The notes beneath the pieces were generated by a model. It was not told the origin of the DNA, ran no database searches, and saw only the letters and a program-made list of their open reading frames with translations. A DNA stretch of 34,116 bases from Polyangiaceae bacterium (GTDB lineage: Bacteria > Myxococcota_A > Polyangia > Polyangiales > Polyangiaceae), in assembly GCA_013141295.1 (NCBI GenBank), contig JABFRG010000186.1, forward strand, positions 1 to 34,116, given 5' to 3'. The position numbers and the translations under genes are program-made. This document shows, in pieces, positions 26,101-33,977 of this stretch. Within the stretch, counting starts at the first letter, position 1. Each line of letters begins with the position of its first letter.

Positions 26101-28692
26101 GCTGAAGCGGTGCGCGCCGAAGCGAATGGCACCTTCGGCGAAGAGATCGGTCTTGTCGCGAAGCGCGCGCTGCGAATCCTGCCTAGCGGACTTCAGGCGT
26201 GAGGCGATCTCGTCGGCGCGGACGGTGTCGCCCATGCGCCCGAGCTCCTTCTGCAGCTCCTGCACCTTCTGGATGCTGGGATCGGAGGCGAAGTAGGCGT
26301 TCAGCTCGTCCTGGGTGGCGAAGGTCTGCGCCCGCCGCACCACACCGGCCAGTACGCGTTCTGCGGCCTGCGCGAGGTTGCCGGCGCGCTTCTGGCGCTC
26401 GTCGGTGAGCAGCTGCCTACGCGCGGAGATGGCGTCTTGCACTTCCTGGCGCTTGTCGGCGAGCTCCACCGCGAACTCGTCGAACTGGGCGAACTTGCCT
26501 TCCAGCTCCTCGAGCGAGAGGAGCAGCTTGGAGAGCTCTTGGTCGCAGCGCTCGGGGGTGTCGCACACCGCCAGCGCGCCAGCCACCGCTTGGCCGAAGA
26601 GCTTGAACTGTACACCGAACTCGGCCTTGCCCTCCTTCGACGAGAGCTCCTTCTTGCGCGCCTGGAAGGTGGCGCGGGCGCGGTTCAACTGTGCGAAGGC
26701 GGCGCTCACGCCTTCGAGGATCTTGGTGCGCTCGGTGACGTCGTCGATGGCCAGCGCCGAGACCACGTCGCCCAGCAGCGTGAGCCCGGTCTGCACCGTG
26801 TCGAGATCCTTCTCGAAGGGCAAGAGCTCGCTGGCCTTCACCACCTTCTCGATGGCCACGATGCTGCCGTCGAGGCGCGTCACCAAATCGGCGAAGGCGT
26901 CGCGGGCCAAAAGGAACTTCACGCAGGCGGCGCTCACCGCGTCGAAGAGCGCGACCGCCTTTTGCTCCAGCGCGTCGATGCGCGGCGGCTCCACGCCACG
27001 GAGCTCGCGCAGGGTCACCAGCTCGCCGCGAAAGCGCCGCAGATCGGTGAGCGCCCCGAGGAAGGCGTCGATGCTGCCCAGGCCGTCCGGCGCCAGGCGC
27101 TTTTCGAGCTCCGCGAAGGTGGTCTCCGACTTGGCAGTTTGCTCCGCGGCGCGCTTGCGAATCTCCGCGAGCTTCTCGAACTCGTCGATGATGAGCTCGG
27201 AGGTCTTCTTCAGCGTCTGCAGCGTGGCCAGCAGGTTTCCCGCTTCGTCGTTGCCGAGCCAGTAGTAGGCGTCGATGAGGCGCCCGATGCCGCGCACCAC
27301 GTCTTCGTAGGTCTGGCGTGAAGGGTCTTCCTTGCTGGCCAGGCGCCGGAGGGCCAGCGCGTCGCTGATGCCCCGCACCAAATCGGCATTGCCCACCTTG
27401 GCCAGGTACGAGCCGTCGGTCTTGGCGCCGGCGGCGAACTCGGCGGTGGTGAAGGGCGTGCGCCACACCTGGATCGGGTGGATGCGCGTAGCCTCGGCGG
27501 AGGCCCGGAAGATGGCCAGCGTCCCGTCGGGAAAGAGGCTGTAGCCGTTGCACCGCATGGGCGAGTCGGCCTCTTTGCGGATGAGGTTGTACGGCATGAT
27601 GACGTACTGCCCGTCGTGGTGGCGGTAGAACACGTAGGCCACGTCTTCGCCGTTGGGCGAGGGGATGACCCGCTCGAACTCCATGTCGGCGATGTCGCCG
27701 TCGAAGACCTTGCGCTCGCCGCTGTCGAGGTACACGCCGCCCGGGAACACGATGCCGTGCCCCTCCGGAAGCCCCAGGCAGGCCTGGCCGATGGCGTCGA
27801 TGCGGGTGACGCGCTTGTTGCGTGTATCGTACACAAGGTAGCGATAGGCTTGTTCGCGGAAGGGGCGAATCTTCAGGAGGATGAGCGAGCCCACCTTGGC
27901 ATACGCGATGTCGGCGTCGTCCAGGGTCTGGTTGGGATCGTCTACCGGCTCGCGGTAGATGCCTTGGCCCTCCTTGGTGTTGTTCTCGACCTTGATGGTG
28001 AGATCGCCACCCAGGGTCTCGACGAACACCTCGTTGAGCACCGAGATGTGGGGGAACTTGCCGGCCACCTGGTTCTCGCGGCCGGTGGCGGTCCAGGCGA
28101 AATCGTGGGAGCGGGGCGGGGCGTAGTCCTCGTCGCCGCGCGCATCCATGTACGAGACGCCACCCTTGGCGTCGATGGCCCAGCGGAAGACCTTCACGTC
28201 CTTCACGCTGGCGCCCACTTGCACGCTGCACAGCAGGCGGGTCTCGGTGCGCCGCAGCTGCGAGAGCTTGGCGTCCTTCATGTAGCGAAAGACGTCCTTG
28301 AACTCCTTCACGAAGGTGGCGTCGGAGAGGAAGGCGAGGGGACCGTCGGGCGGCACCTCGGCGATGTCGTAGCCCTCGGCCGTTTTGCCGAAGCGATGGA
28401 AGGTGAGGACGTCGGAGACCTTCACTTCTTCCTTGAGGCCCATGAAGACCTCGAAGCCGAAGAGGAGATGCCCCGCGACGCTGACCATGTCGCGGGGAAT
28501 GCAGTTGTTCTCGGTGCGGGCCCGCTCGTTGGCGACGAGGCCGAGCTCGGTGCCCCCGAATACCGTCTTGCGCTTCTGGTTCAGCGCCTCGGCCTTGGTG
28601 CCGATCTCTGCCGCTTGCTCGAGGAGGCGCCTACGAATGACCTCGTAGTTGCCGCCCTCGAGCGTCTCCTTGGGCTGGGCCTGGTCCGACAT
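23149..28692 (-). CDS. Giant AAA+ ATPase ('DNA repair ATPase'-type annotation) with coiled coils and C-terminal PilZ-like domain
   Basis: Walker A LLLISPPGYGKTTLMEYVA, Walker B VMLYLDDIQ; long coiled coils; C-terminal GGLFVATYEKLPPLGARATARLAFPGGAHCDVEGTVLFRQD...GFGLRIENV resembles TIGR02266/PilZ. Confidence 0.9.
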   Translation of the reverse strand: MSDQAQPKETLEGGNYEVIRRRLLEQAAEIGTKAEALNQKRKTVFGGTELGLVANERARTENNCIPRDMVSVAGHLLFGFEVFMGLKEEVKVSDVLTFHRFGKTAEGYDIAEVPPDGPLAFLSDATFVKEFKDVFRYMKDAKLSQLRRTETRLLCSVQVGASVKDVKVFRWAIDAKGGVSYMDARGDEDYAPPRSHDFAWTATGRENQVAGKFPHISVLNEVFVETLGGDLTIKVENNTKEGQGIYREPVDDPNQTLDDADIAYAKVGSLILLKIRPFREQAYRYLVYDTRNKRVTRIDAIGQACLGLPEGHGIVFPGGVYLDSGERKVFDGDIADMEFERVIPSPNGEDVAYVFYRHHDGQYVIMPYNLIRKEADSPMRCNGYSLFPDGTLAIFRASAEATRIHPIQVWRTPFTTAEFAAGAKTDGSYLAKVGNADLVRGISDALALRRLASKEDPSRQTYEDVVRGIGRLIDAYYWLGNDEAGNLLATLQTLKKTSELIIDEFEKLAEIRKRAAEQTAKSETTFAELEKRLAPDGLGSIDAFLGALTDLRRFRGELVTLRELRGVEPPRIDALEQKAVALFDAVSAACVKFLLARDAFADLVTRLDGSIVAIEKVVKASELLPFEKDLDTVQTGLTLLGDVVSALAIDDVTERTKILEGVSAAFAQLNRARATFQARKKELSSKEGKAEFGVQFKLFGQAVAGALAVCDTPERCDQELSKLLLSLEELEGKFAQFDEFAVELADKRQEVQDAISARRQLLTDERQKRAGNLAQAAERVLAGVVRRAQTFATQDELNAYFASDPSIQKVQELQKELGRMGDTVRADEIASRLKSARQDSQRALRDKTDLFAEGAIRFGAHRFSVNTQPMELTLIPREGTMMLHLTGTDFYETLDDADLAAAKDLWDQALPSESNAVYRGEFLATQIFAAAEAKRQGLTFETLKLAGTKTEGLLDAVREFARDRIDEGYERGVHDFDASLVLERLLSLRETVGLLRFSPDARAQATLHWLALAEADQTSLRRKARAAVRIREELGDSDHLVHLTGTLGEAMAARTIGSDLAMSPAAARAAAEYLILELSREPLRFTTTREAVELVGALRRELTALGSQSEVEADLAALGPHEALPIARAYLEGFLKKPERAALRPFLLEAAVVWTTEGRVDRDESAAVTRVQVTGLLGRHPRIEDRKLEVSLDELLPRVDAFIGEQLPRFRAYRKLRTEILEREKARLRISEFAPRVLTSFVRNRLIDEVYLPLIGANLAKQIGDVSEKKRTDLMGMLLLISPPGYGKTTLMEYVASKLGLVFMKVNGPALGHDVTSLDPAEAKNATARQEVEKISLALEMGNNVMLYLDDIQHTSAELLQKFISLCDAQRRIEGVWKGKTRTYDLRGKKFCIVMAGNPYTESGERFRIPDMLANRADTYNLGDILGGKEDIFALSYLENALTSSSILAPLAGREPKDVHKLIRLAQGEELPLTDLSHGYSGAEVEDFTAVFQRLFTVQATLLQVNREYIASASQDDSYRTEPPFKLQGSYRNMNKLAEKVVPAMNQEELLRLIDDHYKGESQTLTTSAEQNVLKLAEMRGRITPEQQQRWKAIKEEFLRKKRMGGKDDDPVARVTGTLSGLDSQLQGIGETLKRGLDDEARTPDWSGLLDKVQSTLSRMQAPRVDLHLESGGAAELTSVVAEHTALLSQVITALAKRPSQLPPAQGGGGHEVAARIEDLARILERMEQKLRAPSGSSLSYEVALDAGSPSNFFRGFEGNDVIAHGGLFVATYEKLPPLGARATARLAFPGGAHCDVEGTVLFRQDLVDDEGASLVPGFGLRIENVTTDGAALIAVFARQREPMVRE

Positions 28693-28696
28693 CGAA

Positions 28697-30703
28697 TTAC
28701 TTGGTGGGCGTGCCGGCGCTCAGGAGCTGCTGCAGGCGCGCCTTCTGGGCGTCGTCGGCGCGGCTCATGAACTGCGAGAGCAGGCCGCTGATGGCGGGGT
28801 CGCCCGAGGCCTTACCCAGCACGTCTTGCGCGAGCGTGCGCACGGTCTCGCTGTGGTCCATGACGCCCTCGATGGACTGACCCACCGAGACGGCCTTGAT
28901 GAAGCGGTCGAAGAACTGCCCGTCGCCGCCCACGATGTTGATCTTGGCGTGGCTGAAGGCTTCCTTCATGACCTCGGCCTGGGCGGTGGCGATGTCTTTC
29001 CGGTTCTTGATGGACTCGAGCTCCACCACCTTCTCTTTGTCGAGCCGCAGGCGGAACTCTTCGTGGCCGCGACCGGCCTCGTCGAGCGCCTTCATGGCCG
29101 AGGCCTTCTCGGCGATGCCGGCGGCTTCTGCCAGGAGCTTCTGGCGGGTGGCCGATGCGTCGGCGGTGCCACGCTTCTCGATGGCGGCGGCTTCGGCTTC
29201 CTTCACGCGCGCAGCAGAGAGGCCCTTTTGCTCGTCGCCGGCGGCTTCTGCCAGGAGCTTCTCGCGCACCACGTTGGCGGCGGCGCGACCCAGCTTCTCG
29301 GTGGCGACGGCGTCGGCCTCGCGCACCTTCACGTTGGCCAGGCCTTCGGCAGCAGCCTCGGCTTGCTTGCCTTCGGCCAGGCGAATCTTGGCGCGCGCCA
29401 CCTTGTCGGCGGTGTCGAGCTCGGCGTCGGCGGTGACGATCTTCTCCCGGGCCTTGAACTTGGCGGCCTCTTCGCTGGCCTCGGCGGCCTTGATCTGCTT
29501 CACGAGCGAGCCCTGGGCCTCGGCCTCGGCGGCGATGCGAATGACGTCCTTCTCGCGGGTGGCTTGGGAGTTGGCGCGCAGATCCTTGATGGCCTCTTCC
29601 TCGGTGGCGACGGTCTTGTCGACGGCGATGCGTGCGCGGATGGCGTCGGCGATCTCCTTCTTCTGGAGCTCGACTTCCTTTTCCTTGGCGATGGTGCCGA
29701 GGGTCACTTCGCGTTCGCGGTTGATGACCTCGAGCTGACGCGCCTTCTCGACGCGCTCGGTCTCCACGGCGATTTCCCGCTCGCGGTTTTTCTCGGCCAC
29801 CGCGATGCCGCGGGCCCGCGCCTGGTCGGCGATGCTCGATTCCTCGTCGTTCTTGTGCTGCACGAGGAGGGTCTTCTTGTGCTCGTCGGAGGCGATGCGC
29901 TGGGCCTCGTTCTGCTCGCGCGACTTGGCGACGGCGATCTCGCGTTCCTTCTTGGCCTCGGCCTCGGCCCGGCGCTGCTCGAAGCGGAAGACCGCTTCGT
30001 CGGCGGTGAGGTTCTGGCTGCCGATCTCCATGCGCTCCTTCTGCCGGAGCTCGTTGGTCTGCACGTTCTGGATGACCGTGAGATCGGTGATCTTGCGGAT
30101 ACCGTCGGCGTCCATGATGTTGTTGGGGTCGAGCGACGAGAGCGGCGTCTGCTCGAGGAAGTCGATGGCGGCGTCGTCGAGGATGAAGCCGTTGAGGTCG
30201 CGACCGATGACCTTGATGATCTGGTCCTTGAACTCCTCGCGCATCTTGTAGAGGTCTTCGAAGTTGAAGTGCTTGCCCACGGTCTTCAGCGCTTCGGAGA
30301 ACTTGGCGCTGAAGAGCTCGCGCAAGGCCACCGCGTCGGACGCCCGAGCGCAGCCCACCGATTGCGCCACCTTGAGCACGTCTTCCTGGGTCTTGTTCAC
30401 CCGGATGAAGAAGCTCACGTTGATGTCCGCACGGATGTTGTCCTTGCAGATGAGCCCCTCCTTTCCGCGGCGGTCGATCTCGACCATCTTCACCGACATG
30501 TCCATGAGCTCGGCGCGGTTGACGATGGGATAGACCACCGCACCGGTGAAGGTGACGACCGGCTCCGAGCGCATCGTGTTGACGATGAGGGCGCGGCCCT
30601 GATCCACCTGCCGATAGAACCTTGCCACCATGATCAGCGTACCGAACACGATGAGCACCGCGATGACGATGAGGATGATGAGAAGGGGAAGATTCTCCGC
30701 CAT
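28697..30703 (-). CDS. SPFH/flotillin-family protein (YqiK-like)
   Basis: N-terminal TM LLIILIVIAVLIVFGTLIMVARFYRQVDQGRALIVNTM; SPFH region; long A/E/K-rich coiled coil. Confidence 0.93.
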   Translation of the reverse strand: MAENLPLLIILIVIAVLIVFGTLIMVARFYRQVDQGRALIVNTMRSEPVVTFTGAVVYPIVNRAELMDMSVKMVEIDRRGKEGLICKDNIRADINVSFFIRVNKTQEDVLKVAQSVGCARASDAVALRELFSAKFSEALKTVGKHFNFEDLYKMREEFKDQIIKVIGRDLNGFILDDAAIDFLEQTPLSSLDPNNIMDADGIRKITDLTVIQNVQTNELRQKERMEIGSQNLTADEAVFRFEQRRAEAEAKKEREIAVAKSREQNEAQRIASDEHKKTLLVQHKNDEESSIADQARARGIAVAEKNREREIAVETERVEKARQLEVINREREVTLGTIAKEKEVELQKKEIADAIRARIAVDKTVATEEEAIKDLRANSQATREKDVIRIAAEAEAQGSLVKQIKAAEASEEAAKFKAREKIVTADAELDTADKVARAKIRLAEGKQAEAAAEGLANVKVREADAVATEKLGRAAANVVREKLLAEAAGDEQKGLSAARVKEAEAAAIEKRGTADASATRQKLLAEAAGIAEKASAMKALDEAGRGHEEFRLRLDKEKVVELESIKNRKDIATAQAEVMKEAFSHAKINIVGGDGQFFDRFIKAVSVGQSIEGVMDHSETVRTLAQDVLGKASGDPAISGLLSQFMSRADDAQKARLQQLLSAGTPTK

Positions 30704-30852
30704 GTGTCGACTCCAGGTGCGCACGCTCGAGGATTCGCCCTCTTTCTGCGCAGCGGTAAGCGTACGGAGCTGTGGCGAAGGGAGCCAACTTCCTTGCGGC
30801 CGCGGCTCGGTGGCAGCGGAAAAGTGTAAGCCCGTGCCCGCAGCTCGGTACC

Positions 30853-31554
30853 ATGCGGACCATGCTCCGCACGCGCTTCGCGCTCCCGCTCCTCGTTCTC
30901 TCCGTCGGCTGCCGCAAGAGCGTGGGCGACGCCGAGCCCGGCACCGTACCCTCGGTGGGCACCGTCGCCTCCGCCGCGACGGCCGCGACCGCTGCCGGCA
31001 CCGCGCGCGAGAAGGCCCCCCCGCCGGCGCTCGGGGTGCTGTACGCGCAGGTGAACGGCAAATGCATCGTCCCGCCCACCGACACCCAGTCGCCGGTGCC
31101 GCCGGAGCCGGCTCGGCCGGGTGCAACCAACGCCTGCGAGAAAGATGCAGAGTGCACCAAGGGAAAGAACCCCCGCTGCCGCAGCGTCTACATCGGGCAC
31201 GGAATGTCGCACAAGGAGTGCACCGCCGACGCCTGCGAGAAGGACGCCGACTGCGCCACCGGCACACGGTGCTTCTGCGGCGGCGCCCACGATGGTCGCA
31301 ACGCCTGCATCGCCTTCAACTGCCGGAGCAACGCCGACTGCGAGAAGGGCTACGTCTGTGGCCTCGCCGGGATGTCCGGCGGGCACCTCCACCCGCCCGC
31401 GGGCTCGTTCTGCCGCACCTCGCGCGACACCTGCGTCGACGACGGCGACTGCGGGACCGGCAACACACCCGGAGCACCCTCCAAGGTCTGTGACTACGTG
31501 GCCGCCAGCAATCGCTTCGAGTGCGTGGCGACGCACTATCCGCCGCCGGGCTGA
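30853..31554 (+). CDS. Cys-rich lipoprotein with four C-x4-DxDC-type repeats
   Basis: LLVLSVGC lipobox; CEKDAEC, CEKDADC, CRSNADC, CVDDGDC. Confidence 0.8.
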   Translation: MRTMLRTRFALPLLVLSVGCRKSVGDAEPGTVPSVGTVASAATAATAAGTAREKAPPPALGVLYAQVNGKCIVPPTDTQSPVPPEPARPGATNACEKDAECTKGKNPRCRSVYIGHGMSHKECTADACEKDADCATGTRCFCGGAHDGRNACIAFNCRSNADCEKGYVCGLAGMSGGHLHPPAGSFCRTSRDTCVDDGDCGTGNTPGAPSKVCDYVAASNRFECVATHYPPPG

Positions 31555-31573
31555 GCGCGGGCGAGAGCCCTCG

Positions 31574-31593
31574 GTGCGCTCACGAAAGCGCAC
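31574..31593. promoter_or_regulatory. 20-bp dyad GTGCGCT-CACGAA-AGCGCAC (arms extend to 9 bp), candidate operator or RNA hairpin
   Basis: CGGTGCGCT CACGAA AGCGCACCG, 20 bp after the 31554 stop, at the presumed VWA start. Confidence 0.6.
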
Positions 31594-32608
31594 CGGACGC
31601 GGCAAAAATAGGCCCTTCGGCGCAATTACGCGGTGGCGCGCGCGGGCCCTCGGTCTCGCCCTGTTCGCCTCCCTCGCGGTCGTCTCCGTCGCGTGCGGAG
31701 CATCCGGTACCGCCACCTTCGAGGATGGCGCCGACGGGGGGAGCAGCGGCAGCAGCGGCAGCAGCGGTGGCGGCTTCGGTGTTCCCGGCGGTGACGGCGG
31801 TGGCGCCGGCGACGGCGGGGCCGGCTGCAACAAGATGGATATCCTGTTCGTGGTCGACAACTCCGGGAGCATGTCCGAGGAGCAGACCAACCTCGCTGCC
31901 AACTTTCCCAAGTTCGTGAGCGTGCTCGACGCCACCACCGGGCCCAACGGCCCCCTCGACTATCGCGTCGCCGTCACCACCACCGGCAAGTCGTACAAGA
32001 TCAAAGGGCCCTTCGGCATCACCGTGGACGACGTGAAGGGCGACGACGGTGCCTTCCGGAACAACTGCGGCGGTGCCAAGCGCTGGCTCGACCGCGGCGA
32101 GGCGGCGGCCTCCTTCGGCTGCCGGGCCACCGTGGGCACCGACGGCCCCTCCGAAGAGATGCCGCTGCAGTGCATGAAGATGGCGCTCACCGATCGCGTG
32201 GCCGACGGCACCAACGCCGGCTTCTTGCGCAAGGACGCGCTCCTCGCCATCGTGTTCCTCACCGACGAGGACGACTGCTCCTACGCCGCCAAGGACCTCG
32301 ACGAAGGCTTCGGCGACGTGTGCAGCGACCTCAAGGGCGCGGAGAAACCGCAGGACTACGTGACCATGCTGGACGGGCTCACCGGCGATCGCGCCCGCTG
32401 GGCCACCGCGGTCATCGCCGGCAAATCCAGCTGTACCTCGACGTTCGGCTCCGCGGCAGAGGCCAAGCGCCTCGGCGACTTCGTCACCGCCACCGGCAAG
32501 AACGCCGTGTTCAGCAGCATCTGCGACGGCGATCTCTCGAAGAGCCTCAAGGAGGCCATCGACAAGTTCGGTACCGCCTGCCGCGATCTGCCGCCGCCCC
32601 CGCGCTGA
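31574..32608 (+). CDS. VWA-domain lipoprotein
   Basis: MIDAS-like DILFVVDNSGSMSEEQ; lipobox VVSVAC; the GTG start at 31574 is uncertain because it coincides with a repeated dyad. Confidence 0.8.
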   Translation: MRSRKRTGRGKNRPFGAITRWRARALGLALFASLAVVSVACGASGTATFEDGADGGSSGSSGSSGGGFGVPGGDGGGAGDGGAGCNKMDILFVVDNSGSMSEEQTNLAANFPKFVSVLDATTGPNGPLDYRVAVTTTGKSYKIKGPFGITVDDVKGDDGAFRNNCGGAKRWLDRGEAAASFGCRATVGTDGPSEEMPLQCMKMALTDRVADGTNAGFLRKDALLAIVFLTDEDDCSYAAKDLDEGFGDVCSDLKGAEKPQDYVTMLDGLTGDRARWATAVIAGKSSCTSTFGSAAEAKRLGDFVTATGKNAVFSSICDGDLSKSLKEAIDKFGTACRDLPPPPR

Positions 32609-32615
32609 AGCCTTC

Positions 32616-33395
32616 TTACTTGCGCGCCTTCGTCGGAGCGTCGAGCTCGGCCGCCGACATGGGCGCCACCAGGAACGCGTCTTTTTCCTCGTCGAAGCCC
32701 ACGATGACCGCTTGTTCGCCGCGCTTCAGCGACTCGCCGGCGTCGATGCGCACGCGCACCACCAGGCCCGCGCCGCCGTCTTCCAGCGTGGCTTCGCCGA
32801 AGGTGTCGTCCACGGTGCCGGTGCGCACCACGCAGATCTTCCCTACCAGCTCCTTCTGCCGCGTCGCGGTGCGGTGCTTGAAGAGCGGCGCCAGCGGCCG
32901 GATGGCCAGCGAGGTGAGCGGGAGCGCCAGCACCGGCGCCAGGAGCAGGATGGCCGTGCCCAGGAGCGCGGTGGAGAGGGTGGGGAACGCGTGGCTCGCC
33001 CAGTTCATCCCCATCACGGCGATGATCCACGCGAACAGGATGATGAAGCTGAGGCTCACCGTGGCCGGCACCGAGCGGAGCTTGAGGGCCGCCAGCATGT
33101 TCACCGAGCCGCCAGGCGTGTCGCCTTCGCCGGCGTGATCGCCACCGGCGTCGCCGTCGCCGCCGTCGCCCACGTCACCGCCGCCATGATCGCCGCCCAC
33201 GTCTGCGTGGTGCCCGCCGCCCACGTCACCCACGTCGCCACCGTCGAGGGCGCCATCGAGCGCACCGTCGGCGTGGCTGGCGTCGATGTGCACGGCGCCC
33301 AGCACCACGAACAGCCAGTAGACGAGCACCACGCCCAGGGCGACGGTGTAGACCACCGCCGGATAGCTCACCAGGAGCGCGAGGAGGCCGGCCAT
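32616..33395 (-). CDS. YqiJ/NfeD-like membrane protein with C-terminal OB-fold and H/D/G-rich segment
   Basis: TM helices, C-terminal ELVGKICVVRTGTVDDTFGEATLEDGGAGLVVRVRID..GESLKRGEQAVIVGFDEEKDAFLVAP. Confidence 0.8.
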   Translation of the reverse strand: MAGLLALLVSYPAVVYTVALGVVLVYWLFVVLGAVHIDASHADGALDGALDGGDVGDVGGGHHADVGGDHGGGDVGDGGDGDAGGDHAGEGDTPGGSVNMLAALKLRSVPATVSLSFIILFAWIIAVMGMNWASHAFPTLSTALLGTAILLLAPVLALPLTSLAIRPLAPLFKHRTATRQKELVGKICVVRTGTVDDTFGEATLEDGGAGLVVRVRIDAGESLKRGEQAVIVGFDEEKDAFLVAPMSAAELDAPTKARK

Positions 33396-33850
33396 CACCG
33401 GGAGCCGGGCGCGGGGCCGTCCACGCTGGCGGGAGAAGGAACGGCGGGCGTGAGCGCCTCGATGAGCTTGTCGAGTCGCTCCACGATGCGCGTGTCTTCG
33501 GGGCCCTTGCGCAGCATGTTGGCGCTGAGCGCCGGACCATAGGTCATGACCAGGCTGGCGACCGCCTTGCCGGCCTCGGTGCGCGCGAAGATGTCGGAGT
33601 AGCCCACGGACATGCAGGTGGAGATGAACACGAAGGCGTCGCCCAGGGTCTCGACCTTGGGGTTCTGCCCCTTCTCGGCCACGTAGAAGAGGAGCGACGC
33701 GGTGCCGATGAAGCCCAGCGCTGCGTCCATGGGATCCGCATCCACCGTGTCGCGGATGGTCTCCTTGAGGCGACCCCAGGAGAGGAGATCCGGCGCGGCG
33801 GTGGTGGCGAGGGCGAGGAGGGTCGCGGCGCTCTGCAGTCGGGGGGTCAC
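33395..33850 (-). CDS. Two-TM potassium-channel-like pore protein with atypical filter
   Basis: TM1 AALGFIGTASLLFYVAEKG, pore VETLGDAFVFISTCMSVGYSDIFARTEAGKAVASL, TM2; ATG of the next gene overlaps its TGA (TGATG). Confidence 0.7.
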   Translation of the reverse strand: MTPRLQSAATLLALATTAAPDLLSWGRLKETIRDTVDADPMDAALGFIGTASLLFYVAEKGQNPKVETLGDAFVFISTCMSVGYSDIFARTEAGKAVASLVMTYGPALSANMLRKGPEDTRIVERLDKLIEALTPAVPSPASVDGPAPGSR

Positions 33851-33954
33851 CCGGACAGCTTACCGGGCTCACCGGAGGAGCGCGAATTTCGCGGTGCCCA
33901 CCACTTCTCTGCCGCAACCACGGGTCGCGGGGCCCTCGGACTTGCAACGAAGTG

Positions 33955-33977
33955 GCAGAGGGGTCCCTCACTCCGTT
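33955..33977. repeat. Dispersed intergenic repeat, copy 3 (diverged)
   Basis: gcagaggggtccctcactccgtt; one G shorter, then diverges from copies 1 and 2. Confidence 0.65.

Noticed and set aside
28649-30829. 726-aa plus-strand ORF antisense to the flotillin gene
   Set aside because: L/G/D/H-rich mirror of the flotillin coiled coil; opposite strand is unambiguous
31739-31770. GGCAGCAGC-type microsatellite in the VWA gene
   Set aside because: Short Ser/Gly linker (SSGSSGSSGGG) common after lipobox in these bacteria
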